Positions 11,478-22,640 of a DNA stretch of 64,000 nucleotides are shown here, piece by piece. The DNA comes from Dipteronia dyeriana. Lineage: Eukaryota; Streptophyta; Magnoliopsida; Sapindales; Sapindaceae. Position numbers and translations under genes: made by a program. The first letter of the stretch is position 1. Each line of letters starts with the position of its first letter. The notes under the pieces were generated by a model that was not told the DNA's origin, searched no databases, and saw only the letters and a list, made by a program, of their open reading frames with translations. The DNA is taken from positions 69,203,192 through 69,267,191 of the forward strand of contig CM065300.1 in assembly GCA_032871835.1 (NCBI GenBank), in the 5' to 3' direction.

Positions 11478-13070
11478 TGTAGGAAAAATTGTGTGAGGGA
11501 ACTGGAAAAGGGGTTTGGTATATTTCAAAAAAAATTCCTATAAAAGACTGAACCTTAACCCTTGATTAATTAAGATATAATAAAGTATTGTACTTTTTTC
11601 TTGTGACAATTGAAGTTGCGCCGAATTGAATCCGTAAGATCTTCTAATCCAATCACGAACGTGAATCACCTAGGAGTGTGAGCTCCCATTATTTGAATTG
11701 AATACTTGAGGATGGAAAAAAACAAAATCTTTTTCTTTAGTTAGTCACAATAATCCTTCTAGAGAAAACCCAAGAACATTTGGTCACTTGTGAATTTTCA
11801 ATCTATTTGATCGAAACTCACGTGATCCCGATTCGATTTTTGTACACAAAACCCTTTTGATGTAAAGGATACTAGTGTACTATCAAAAACAAAAACGTTC
11901 CCTCTTTTCTCCATACTTGGCCGAATTCGACATCACCTATCTTAGAGTTGGACGAATATATCTAGAGCATTTTCTTCACTCAAAATTCTAAGGTTCCAAA
12001 ACCTCTCTTGGCCGAGAACTCTCTTGGAGAAATCTTATGGCTTGGCCGAATCATAGCCATATATAGGTGTTCAAATCTTCTTCTAAAGAGGATTTACTTA
12101 GTGGGCAAGAATCCTCTCTCTAGGTGGATTTACATGGTGACCAATAATCCTCACTCAAGGAAGAATTCTTTTCCACACCAAGACTCCTATTCCAACTCAA
12201 TAGTGTATTTATCCAATAACTAATTATTGAATATAAATTAAATTATGATTTTATCAAAAACTTCCTAATTTGACCAATAGTCAATTAGAGTTTTGATAGA
12301 TATCAAATACTTCCTAATTTGACTAGATAAATAAATTCCTTTTTCTTTATGTACTTATCAAATAAAGTATTCGATACTAATCATACTACCAACAGTAGTA
12401 TGACACTACGAGACCTTCTCCTACTAGGAAAAATATTTTATCTTTTAATTAAATAATTAATTAATTTACATTTAATTAAATAATATATTTGGCTATTTTA
12501 TAATCCCTAGCCGCCCAAGCCTATACATGAGCCAAATTATGTTTTTTCCATTTTATTAAATCCGTTGGACTTTAATAGAAAAGTCCACATGTGACCTAGA
12601 CCTATTCTTACTAAAAAGAAACAAGTCCACTTGCCTTAAATTAATACATTAATATAATTTAAATAGCCCATTTAATTAAAATGTGCAAATTATATTCTTA
12701 ATATAATGATAGAATGCTAATCGCACCGCTTTAGGGCTGCATAAGGATTTCCACCTCTTTGGCCGCCTAATCTAGGTATCTTGAAGAGTTCCCGCGTGTC
12801 TTGATCACAAATGACCCCACCTCTCAAAAGCTTTTGGATTCCAAAATCCAAAACAACTCTAGATGGACCCAGAAATTGGTCTGGTAGAATATATCAAGTG
12901 ATCTATGCAAGTTTGTGTGAATTGGGGATCTTGGCGGGATATCTAAATTTAAGCTTCAATAGACACAACTTAATCACAATCAACAGATGATTCACTTAGG
13001 TCCGACCTATTAATTTTAGTTCATTCCAATAAAGAACTAAAATTGAACTCTTAAATAAAGATAGAATAAG
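11478..13070 (-). mobile_element. Copia-1 left LTR, first part
   Basis: It begins TGTAGGAAAAATTG after GTTGG (11473-11477). The whole copia-1 element ends at 30723 before GTCGG (30724-30728), a target duplication with one C/T difference. Its left LTR stops at 13070, where copia-2 is inserted. The remaining part of this LTR, with the matching ATAAG flank, is found at 46903-49905. A segment of about 200 bases at 12640-12870 is shared with 52560-52790 but absent from copia-2 LTRs, which pairs these two as the LTRs of one element. The element is on the minus strand, judging by the pol rump at 49906-51050. Confidence 0.8.
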
Positions 13071-15274
13071 TGTAGGGAAAAAATGGTTCAAAATGCAACG
13101 GAAGCGTGAGAAAATTAGAAATTAGGGTTTGCGTATATAAAAAATTTTCCCTTTTAATAACAAGAACCTTAACCCTAAATTTATTGATAATATAAAAAGT
13201 ATCTTACCTTTTTTTTCGTGACGATTGAACTAGCGTCGAATTGAATCCGCAAGATCTTCCAATCCAATCACGAACGTGAATCACCTAGGAGTGTGGGCTC
13301 CCTTTCTTTAAATTGTATACCTAAGAATGGAAACAAACAAAATATTCTTCTTTGTTAGTCACAATAATCCTCCAAGAGAAAAACCAAGAACGTCCAGTCA
13401 CTTTTAAATTATCAATCAGTTTGATTAAAACTCGTGTGAACCTTGATTCGATGTTGTACACAAAACCCTTTTGACGCAAAGGATACTAGTGTACTACCGA
13501 AAACAAAAACGTTCCCTCTTTTCTCTATGCTTGGCCGAATTCTTCACACAATGAGTTGGACGAAGTTTTTCTTTTTATGACAATAAAAAACAAATAAAAA
13601 ACAACTTCTCACACCAAAAACTCATACTTGGTCGAAATTTACAAGTATATATATAGAAGACCAAATACTCTCCTAAGAAGGATTTACTTGGTGGTTAAGA
13701 ATCCTATTCTTAGGTGGATTTACTTGGTGGTTAAGAATCCTTTCCAAAAAGAATTCCTTCCTACACCAAGACTCCTAATCCAACTCAATAGTGTATTTGT
13801 AACCATATTAAAGACTTCCTAATTTGATTAGATAAATAATTCCTTTTATTTATCTACTTATCAAATATAGTCTTTAATATTAATTATACTACCAACAATA
13901 GTATAATATTTAGGAGACCATCTCCTAATAGAAAAAGATTTTGACTTTTAATTAAATAATTAATTAATCAACAAATTATTTAATTTCCATTTAATTAAAT
14001 AATAAAATAAAAATAATATAGTTAAGCTATTCTAAACAGCCTTGCCACCCAACATATATATATGGGCCATATATTATTTTTCTTATTTTATTAAATCCAT
14101 TGGACCTTAATAAAAGTCCACATGTGATCTAGATCTATTCTTACAAAAAGAAACAAGTTCACATGCCTTAATACAATTCTAAATGGACCCATAAATTGGT
14201 CAGATAGAATATATCAAGTGATCCATACAAGTTCGTGTGGAATAGGGATCTTGGCGGACTATCTAAATTTAAGCTCCAATAGACGCAACCCAATTGCAAT
14301 CAACAAATGATTCACTTAGGTCCAATCTATTTAATCTTAGTTCATTCCACTAAAGAACTAAAATTGAACTCTTAAATAAAGATAGAATAAGTTGATGTTA
14401 CTCATTCATACCCTAGACAACCTTAATGGAGAAAGTGTATCCTCGTGAAGAATACCAGTGATCGCTAAGAGCTCATAGACTGTCTATAGCTCTCCAATTT
14501 ACCATATTTACTCATATGACCACATTTTGAACGTGGATATTTTGACTTTTCCAGAAGCCATGTTTCAATAGACACTATTGAAAACTTAACGTTAAGATTT
14601 AATATCTAATACCTCAAAACATCCATATGATGGTATTGCACTCTCATTCAATAAATGGAGCCACAATGTCCATATATATAAATGAAGTCCTCTATCGATT
14701 AACAAATGAATACCACCAAACTATCGATGATAGACTATGCTATATAATCGTACTCATTGATAGCTCAAATGATAACACTTGCAACCATAAGTCCATAATT
14801 TATCTCAGGATTGAGATAGGCTCTTTGATTGTCTTCAAATGAAAACTTTTATCCATTGACGATTCTAGATAAAGTTTTTCAATTTGATCTTATTCAATGC
14901 ACCGAGTGCACTTCATTCCATTGCCTAAAGACACCACACTTTGATGATTTTAGACTCATCATAACATATTTGATCCCACTCAAATTCTAGCAAAAGAATC
15001 TACAACTTTCACAAGATAAAGGCGCCCAACCTTTTATCTTAAGTTGTGAATGTTATTCAAGACTAACTAAATAATTGTGTCTACCTCATACATATCTAGA
15101 TGTATGAACAATTATTATTTTCTCATAGTCTTTTGACCTTATGATTATTTACTTTTCACAATTATAATTATTAAAATATAAATGCTATAAGATTTGTTAA
15201 ACCAGAAGTCACTTTATTAATATGAAAAGATTGTCAATTACAATACACTCTTGCTATCGAGCGTAATCCTAACA
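13071..15274 (-). mobile_element. Copia-2 left LTR (3' LTR of the element)
   Basis: 2,204 bases, TGTAGGGAAAAAATGG to CGTAATCCTAACA. The 5-base flank ATAAG precedes it. The polypurine tract lies directly beyond its inner edge. Confidence 0.9.
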
Positions 15275-15708
15275 ATCTCCCACTTGCTCTTTAGAGAATG
15301 TGTCATATATCTCATCCCCATATTTTCTAGATGCCCATCATAACTCTTTTGAGGAAGAGCCTTTGTAAAGGGATCCGCTAGATTTTCTACTGACGCGATC
15401 TTGGTAATCGTCACGTCACCCCTATGCACAATTTCCCTTAGAAGGTGATACTTTCTTTCAATGTGTTTCCTTTTCTTAAGACTTTTTGGTTCTCTCGAAT
15501 TAGCCACTTCTCCACTATTGTCAAAATAGATAGTGATTTGCTTATTCACATCAGAAACCACTTCCAAGTCAATCAAGAATTGGCAGAGCCAGACAACCTC
15601 TTTAGCAGCTTCGCATGTGGCTACATACTCGGCTTCCATAGTGGAATCGACAATACAAGATTGCTTGATACTCCTCCATATGACTGCCCCTCCTTCAATA
15701 GTAAACAC
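15238..15708 (-). pseudogene. Copia-2 RNase H segment of pol
   Basis: Frame of 156 residues with the copia RNase H signatures STMEAEYVA, ENLADPFTKALP and the C-terminal GHLENMGMRYMT. RNase H degrades the RNA strand during reverse transcription. The frame runs past the internal region a little into the LTR. It is the same reading frame as the RT, integrase and gag pieces upstream, separated from the RT piece only by a stop at 15745-15747. Two changes stand out: the catalytic-region IYFDNSGEVAN has Gly-Glu where copia elements usually have Ala. Confidence 0.85.
15275..15292 (-). other. Copia-2 polypurine tract
   Basis: On the minus strand this reads AGAGCAAGTGGGAGAT, ending at the LTR edge. 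It is the usual purine-rich primer for plus-strand DNA synthesis in plant copia elements. A slightly altered copy follows the copia-1 LTR at 49906. Confidence 0.8.
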
Positions 15709-15744
15709 AGATTCTGATGTTGATCTTCTTGAGTCAGAATCTGA

Positions 15745-16293
15745 CTAAAATTCAGAATCTGCATACCCAACGGGAATTAAATCCCCTCTAGAGTATACAA
15801 GCATATAATCTCTCGTTCTCATAAGATACTTGAAAATATGCTTGACTGTCGTCCAGTGATCAAGACCAGGCTTCGATTGAAACCTGCTAACTATGCCCAC
15901 ATCAAAAGAAATATCTGGTCTAGTATAGAGCATTGTATATATGAGACTTCCTACCGCCGAAGCATATGGAATCCTACTCATGAATTGCTCTTCATGCTCA
16001 TTCTTAGGAACTTGTTCCTTAGAAAGTTTGATTCCATGTCTGAAAGGTAACATACCATTCTTGGAATATTGTATGGAAAACCTAGAAAAGATTTTATCTA
16101 TGTATGAAGCTTGGGATAATGCAATCGTTCTATTCTTTCTATCCCTTAAGACTTGGATACCAAGAATATAACTTGCTTCTCTTAAGTCCTTTATATCAAA
16201 TTGTTTTGTTAACCATTCTTTTATTGATGTCAATACACCTATATCGTTTCCGATGTGTAGTATATCATCAACGTAAAGCACTAGGAAAACCAA
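15745..16293 (-). pseudogene. Copia-2 reverse transcriptase, C-terminal half
   Basis: 182 residues with the RT active-site box YVDDILHIGND near the start, then LGIQVLRDR and the connection region (PYASAVGSLIYTM, RPDISFDVGIVSRFQ). Reverse transcriptase copies element RNA to DNA. It is separated from the N-terminal RT half by 90 bases containing stops in the same frame. The YVDD motif itself is intact. Confidence 0.9.
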
Positions 16294-16383
16294 CTTGTCA
16301 CCTTTAATCCTTTTTTATACACAAGGTTCATCAAGGTTTTGAATAAATCAAAAAAATTTTACGGCTTGATCGAACCTTATGTT

Positions 16384-17259
16384 TCAGGATCTGGATGCTT
16401 GCTTCAATCCATATATGGATCTTTGTAACTTGCATACCCTTTCCTCTTGGCCCTTTTCAATGAATCCTTCTGGTTGCATCATATAGATGCTTTCGTCAAG
16501 ACTTCCATTAAGGAAAGCTGTCTTGACGTCCATTTGATAAATTTCTAGATCTAGAGATGCCGCAATGGATAAGAGTATTCTAATGGATTTAAGCATGGCC
16601 ACGGGAGAGAAGGTTTCTTCATAATCGATACCTTCCTTCTGTGTATAACCTTTAGCTACCAATCTAGCTTTAAAGGTTTCCACCTTTCTATCCATTCCTT
16701 TTTTCCTCTTGTATACCCACTTGCACCCAATAGGTTTTATCCCTTTAGGCAAGTCTACAAGAGACCAGTCTTTGTTTTTGAACATAGATTCAATTTTGAA
16801 TTGCATTTCCTTTTGCCAATGGCGACAATCAACATTTTCCATTGCTTCCTTGTACATATAGAGGTCATCATCGTCCGAAAGATTCTCTACAGATTCTCTT
16901 AGACCGATGTATCTCTCGGGTTGTCTAACAACCCTCCCACTACGACGAGGTATGGTAGATTGTTGATCTTGTGTTGGTACGGAACTTACAATTGGGCTTG
17001 GTTGCAAAACCTTTTGTGGTATTGTATCTGTTAAAAGCTCATTTAGGACAATTCTACTTTTAGGCACAAAAATATTCATATAGTCATTTTCCAGAAAATT
17101 AGCATTTGTCGAAACAAATACTTTAAGATCTGAAGGACTATAAAAATAATATCCTTTTGTTCCTTTTGGATATCCTACAAATATGCATGTTTCTGAACGG
17201 GACTCCATCTGTTCTGTCTTTCCTTTTAACACGTGCGTAGGACATCCAAATATCCTCAT
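16384..17259 (-). pseudogene. Copia-2 integrase C-terminus and reverse transcriptase N-terminal half
   Basis: 291 residues. The first part ([25 protein letters not shown]) is the C-terminal region of copia integrase. A low-complexity linker follows ([20 protein letters not shown]). Then comes [63 protein letters not shown]. It continues in the same frame with neighbours on both sides. The stop at 16384-16386 falls where Trp-Asn normally follows SRS, so it looks like a point mutation of a Trp codon. Confidence 0.9.
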
Positions 17260-17277
17260 GTGTTGTAAACTAGGCTT

Positions 17278-18258
17278 TCACCCAGTCCATAACTCATGCG
17301 GTGTTTTATGAACCGACTTAGATGGTACATCGTTTAGAATATACATTGCAGTTTGTAAAGCATTTCCCCAAAAAGAATTAGGGAGCGTCGAATAAATCAA
17401 CATAGACCTAACCATGTCCAAAAGAGTTCTATTTCTCCTTTCTGCCACCCCATTTTGTTGAGGTGTGCCTGGTGCAGAAAACTGAGAAATTATCCCATTA
17501 TCAATAAGATATTGCTGAAACTCACCAGATAGATATTCTCCACCACAATCAGACCTCAAGATTTTTATGCGTTTCTCAAGCTGATTTTCAACTTCAGCTT
17601 TAAATGTTTTGAACAAGTCAAAAACATCCGACTTATGTCTCATGAGATACACATAGCCAAATCTTGAGTAATCATCCGTGAAAGTGATGAAGTACTCATA
17701 CCCACCTCTAGCTTGAATGCTCATAGGCCCACACACATCAGTGTGTATCAAACCTAAACATTTAATGGCTCTTGTGCCTTTGGTCGTAAGCAAACTTTTG
17801 GTCATTTTACCTTCCAAACAAGATTCACAAGTTGGTAGATCATCAACCTTTAAGTCATTTAGAGGTCTATCACATACCAATATTTTAATCCTATTAAGGT
17901 TAATATGACCTAGGCGCAAATGCCATAGGTAGGTTTCATCTTTTGATAATTTTACTCTTTTATGATTAGGTTCCGTTGATTCCATGTCTAACAAGTGAGA
18001 GATATTTCCATTCAAATAGAATAAACTATTTTCTAATGTACCTTTACAAACAAATTTATTATTCTTACTAATAATAAAACTTTTATTAAAAGTAACTGAA
18101 TATCCAAATTTATTTAGACAAGAGACCGAAATTAAATTCCTCTTGAATCGTGGTACATAATAAACGTTTATTAAAACTAAATGCCTATAAGAATCAAAAT
18201 TGATTCTAATATCTCCCATTACACTAGTAGACACCACCGCTCCATTGCCTAAATGCAA
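17278..18258 (-). pseudogene. Copia-2 integrase (GAG-pre-integrase plus core)
   Basis: 326 residues. It opens [15 protein letters not shown], the stretch that normally follows the protease. Next is the zinc-binding pre-integrase region ([17 protein letters not shown]) and the catalytic core with [22 protein letters not shown] and [16 protein letters not shown], which carry the DDE residues that join element DNA to the target. The motifs look intact. It is separated from the next piece by one stop (17278-17280, after HELWTG). Upstream, the frame jumps directly from a zinc-knuckle remnant to this start with no Asp-Ser/Thr-Gly protease motif between. Confidence 0.9.
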
Positions 18259-19004
18259 GTTGAATTCATTCTTATTCAGTCTATTCCTTTGACCCTTTTC
18301 ACCACAAAAGAAACATTTTCCTTTGATCTTGGTTACTTTCTTGGTCTCATTCTAAGAAGGATCAAGTTGCTTTTTCTTCTGTTGTCTCTTGACCTTATTA
18401 CGGGTCTTTAACAGTAGCAACTTACCAAGCATATGAGTCTTTTTACCCTTGCCTTTCACAAGGTTTATCTTGGTGCTTTGAATATCTTGCATCAGGCCTT
18501 GCAAGGTATATTCCTTATTATTCAAGGTGTAGTCCAACTTGAATTGATCAAAGGAATCCGATAGTGAGTTGACAATCATGTCAATTTTGGTCTCACCATC
18601 TATCTTAGCACCATTCAGTTTAGCAATGTTGAGATGTGCTATGACTTTTATCATGTGATCTTTCACACCCTGTCCAGGTTTCGTCCTAAGATTCATAAAA
18701 GCAATCACTGCCTCTCTCTCCTAGTCATCCTAGACCTCATGGCAAACATCTCTTCTAGAGACATCATTATATCGGCAGCAATCTCCATTCCTTCATGTTG
18801 CTGTTGCAACATGTCGGAGATGATGGCTATAATGTAACGTACATTTAGCCATCTCATCTTAAGACTTCCACTACTGATACTCATCTCTTTGCTTCCTAAG
18901 TTAGATTCATTAGTTTGGTGGTTAAGGAATATACAGAATGAACTTATACTTTTCAACTTGCAACAACAACCAAATATTCCTTTTCCATGTGACATAATTA
19001 TCAT
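18259..19004 (-). pseudogene. Copia-2 gag with degenerate zinc knuckle
   Basis: Gag is in two frames. 18705-19004 ends with MLQQQHEGMEIAADIMMSLEEMF and then shifts. 18352-18708 continues with VKDHMIKVIAHLN, IDGETKIDMIVNSLSDSFDQF, YTLQGLMQDI, the UBN2-type copia Gag. A stop at 18352-18354 precedes a zinc-knuckle remnant, CFFCGEKGQ, in which the His and last Cys are gone. About 30 bases further the integrase region starts. The piece from 18708 to 15238 keeps one frame throughout, so apart from the frameshift near 18705 the damage is nonsense changes and the missing protease. Confidence 0.85.
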
Positions 19005-20409
19005 CAGTTAAAGTATTATCTTTTAGGATATTGATTAGGGATGAGGTCATGATTTCTTTTTAATAACAAAAATTATATAAGTAAACAATCATGATATGAA
19101 ACTTTTGAATATTTATCTTGAATTAAATAAAATAATTCAATCGTAAAAATTCAACGGTGATTTAACACCCATAAATGTCACGCCTCCTTTGGGAGTACGC
19201 ACCATTTACTAGTTGGACTAGGTCCGACCTAATTGTTAACATAACAACCAACGTTTTCAATTTTAGCATTGCAATTTTATTAACAATAACTCTTGGGAGG
19301 ATATTAATAAAATTACATTAAGTGTGTTACCAAGTTATCGACCTTCACGAATATCCCTCATTTGGGAGTAGATATCGTTTGGGCTAATTGTCTAGTCTAT
19401 CCTTGTAAGGAAGTATCTTGCTAAATTCCATTCATGAATACCTCTGGGAGGTTATTCATGAAACATAAAGCTCAACTAAACTTGGAGGCCGTAGGTGTTC
19501 CAAAACACCTTCTCCCACTCAATTGTTTAAGGCATGTGATCGAATTCCAAAGAATGATTTACCAAGTTATCTAGATGCCAATTTAGATACTTAAACCATT
19601 CAATGCATGTTCATACCAAAAGAGATATATGAGTGGCACTCCTATTCTATATAACATGTTATCAAACAATGACAAACATTGCAATATTTACAAAAATATA
19701 AATAGCTATAATTTTGGTCCATCATAGAAAAACAAGTAAATTACATATATCTTGGAATACAAGAACTCCTTTCTTGGCGAACAAGTCTTCACGCGACCTT
19801 TGTCGTCCGGACTCAATTGGCTGCCTCCCAAGGCGTACGCACCCTTGGCCTTTATCCATGGGAGTGCGCATGCCACAAACCCATAAAGGGCTGCCATGCA
19901 CAGCCCATGGCTACCAAAGGGCTGCCGTGCGCAGCCCATGCCACAACAAACGTGGTTGCGCGCTCTTCGCACGCACGTTCGTTGCTACGGCTCGCAAGGT
20001 CCGAAACTTGTTCCGGCTGCTTCCAATTCTTTAAACCTTTGAGTCTTCGATACTTGAATGTATTACAAAAGAGTTATAAATAAAAAAATACGGCAGTTTT
20101 TTTTATTACAATAGTGTAGTTTTTTTTATTATTATAACAACAAAATAAAAAAAAACTTATTAACTACCAAGAAGGAAATTATGGCGATGATAGACCACCC
20201 TTCTTGTTACAATCCCAAAACAAAATACATTGAAATTCTAGGACCAAAATTGAGCAATAACAAACCACATATAAAACATATATATATATCCATACATTCC
20301 AATGTAAATATATATGTGAATACCTAGAGTGCCATATCTTTCTAAAACATGCATATATACAAAAAAAGAAAAAGATTCACCAACACATATATCAATTAAT
20401 CAAGGGTAT
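19005..20409 (-). other. Copia-2 leader between primer site and gag, with GC-rich palindromic block
   Basis: About 1.4 kb with no supported gene. Much of it is AT-rich. At 19790-20010 lies a GC-rich block in which GGGCTGCCATGCACAGCCC, and then GGGCTGCCGTGCGCAGCCC, occur about 30 bases apart; each is an imperfect palindrome. Open frames over the block (19706-20083, both strands) follow from its base composition and match no family I know. Elsewhere two segments with TTTGGGAGTA (about 19188 and 19364) look like an old internal repeat. Confidence 0.6.
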
Positions 20410-20427
20410 AACCTGGCTCTGATACCA
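20410..20427 (-). other. Copia-2 primer binding site (initiator tRNA-Met)
   Basis: On the minus strand it reads TGGTATCAGAGCCAGGTT, the standard plant copia primer site complementary to the 3' end of initiator tRNA-Met, two bases inside the LTR edge at 20430. Confidence 0.95.
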
Positions 20428-20429
20428 AT

Positions 20430-22640
20430 TGTAGGGCAAAAACGGTTCAAAATGCAACGAAAGCGTGAGAAAATAAAAAATTAGGGTTAGCATATATAAA
20501 AAAAATTCCCTTTCAATAACAAGAACCTTAACCCTAGATTAATTGATGTATATAAAAAGTATCGTACCCTTTTTTTTTCGTGACGATTGAACTAGCGTAG
20601 AATTGAATCTGCAAGATCTTCTAATCCAATCATGAACGTGAATCACCTAGGAGTGTGGGCTCCCTTTCTTTAAATTGTATACTTGAGGATGGAAACAAAC
20701 AAAATCTTCTTATTTGTTAGTCACAATAATCCTCCAAGAGAAAAACAAAGAACGTCCGGTCACTTTTGAATTATCAATCAGTTTGATTGAAACTCGCTTG
20801 AACCTTGATTCGATGTTGTACACAAAACCCTTTTGATGCAAAGGATACTAGTGTACTATCAAAAACAAAAACGTTCCCTCTTTTATCTATGCTTGGCCGA
20901 ATTCTTCACACAATGAGTTGGACGAAGTTTTTTATTTTTTTATTTTTTTATTTTATTTTATAAAAATAAAAAAACAAATAAAAAACAACTTCTCACACCA
21001 AAAACTCATACTTGGTCGAAATTTACAAGTATATATATAGGAGACCAAATCCTCTCCTAAGAAGGATTTACCTGGTGGTTAAGAATCCTATCCTAATGTG
21101 GATTTACTTGGTGGTTAAGAATCCTTTTCCAAAAGGAATTCTTTCCTACACCAAGACTCCTAATCCAATTCAATAGTGTATTTGTAACCATATTAAAGAC
21201 TTCCTAATTTGATTAGATAAATAATTCATTTTATTTATCTACTTAACAAATATAGTCTTTAATATTAATTATACTAACAACAATAGTATAATATTTAGGA
21301 GACCATCTCGTAAAAGAAAAAGATTTTAACTTTTAATTAAATAATTAATTAATCAACACATTAATTAATTTCCATTTAATTAAATAATAAAATAAAAATA
21401 ATATAACTAAGCTATTCTAAATAGCCTTGCCGCCCAACACATATATATGAGCCATATATTATTTTTCTTATTTTATTAAATCCATTTGACCTTAATAAAA
21501 AGTCCACATGTGAAATAGACCTATTCTTACAAAAAAAAAAACAAGTTCACATGCCTAAATACAATTATAAATGGACCCCTAAATTGGTCCGGTAGAATAT
21601 ATCAAGTGAACCATAAAAGTTCGTGTGGAATGAGGATCTTGGCGGGCTATCTAAATTTAATCTTCAATAGACACAACCCAATCGCAATCAACAAATGATT
21701 CACTTAGGTCCAATCTATTTAATTTTAGTTCATTCCACTAAAGAACTAAAATTGAACTCTTAAATAAAGATAAGTTGATGTTACTCATTCATACCCTAGA
21801 CAACCTTATTGGAGAAAGTGTATCCTCGTGAAGAATACCAGTAATCGCCAAGAGCTCATAGACCGCCTATAGCTCTCCAAATTACCATATTTACTCATAG
21901 GACCACATTTTGAACTTGGATATTTTGGCTTGTCCAGAAGCCATGTTTTAATAGACACTATTGAAAACATAACGTTAAGATTTAATATCCAATACCTCAA
22001 AACATTCATATGATGGTATTCTACTCTCATTCAATAAATGAAGCCACGATGTCCAGTTCTATAGATGAAGTCCTCTATCGATTAACAAATGAATACTACC
22101 AAACTATCGAGGATAGACTATGCTATAGAATCGTAGTCATTGATAGCTCAAATAATAACACTTGCAACCATAAGTCCATCATTTATCTCAGGATTGAGAT
22201 AGACTCTCCGATTGTCTTCAAATGAAACTTTTATCCATCGACGGCTCTAGATAAAGTTTTTCATTTTGATCCTATTCAATGCACCCAGTGCGCTAGATTC
22301 TTTTGCCCAAAGACACCACACTTTGATGATTTAAGACTCATCATAACACATTTGATCCTACTCAAATGCTAGCAAAATAATCTACAACTTTGACAAGATA
22401 AAAGCGCCCAACCTTTTATATTAAGTTGTGAATGTTATTCAATACTAACTAAAGAATTGTATCTACCTCATACATATCTAGATGTATGAACAATTTTTCT
22501 TTTTTCATAGTCTTTTGACCTTACGATTATTTAATTTTGACAATTATAATTATTAAAATATAAATGCTATAAGATTTGTTAAACTAGAAATCACTTTATT
22601 AATATGAAAAGATTGTCAATTACAATATTACACTCTTGCT
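20430..22640 (-). mobile_element. Copia-2 right LTR (5' LTR), truncated at its outer end
   Basis: It starts TGTAGGGCAAAAACGG at 20430 and ends at CACTCTTGCT (22640). The expected last 19-20 bases (seen as GTCGAGCATAATCCTAACA in the duplicate at 46884-46902) are missing and gypsy pol follows at once. It is more similar to 44729-46902 than to its own partner LTR. Confidence 0.9.

Larger units (their letters stand above)
13071..22640 (-). mobile_element. Copia-2, nearly complete Ty1/copia element, minus strand
   Basis: Left LTR 13071-15274, internal region 15275-20429 and right LTR 20430-22640. The order on the minus strand is 5' LTR, primer site, leader, gag, integrase, reverse transcriptase, RNase H, polypurine tract, 3' LTR: the copia order (integrase before RT). 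It inserted in the copia-1 left LTR after ATAAG (13066-13070). The right LTR stops about 20 bases short of its end and is fused to gypsy pol. The gag-pol frame has several stops and lacks the protease active-site region, so the element is dead. The two LTRs differ visibly, so it is not a recent insertion. Confidence 0.9.

Noticed and set aside
15445..15748. Plus-strand frames of 70-90 codons over the copia-2 pol region
   Set aside because: They lie opposite the RNase H coding frame, which has strong family motifs; the plus frames match nothing I know and are shadows.
19706..20083. Three overlapping frames on both strands in the copia-2 leader
   Set aside because: They coincide with a GC-rich palindromic block where stops are rare by composition; no family motif.
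20410..20427. tRNA-like sequence
   Set aside because: It is a primer binding site complementary to a tRNA end, with no cloverleaf around it; no tRNA gene was found in the window.
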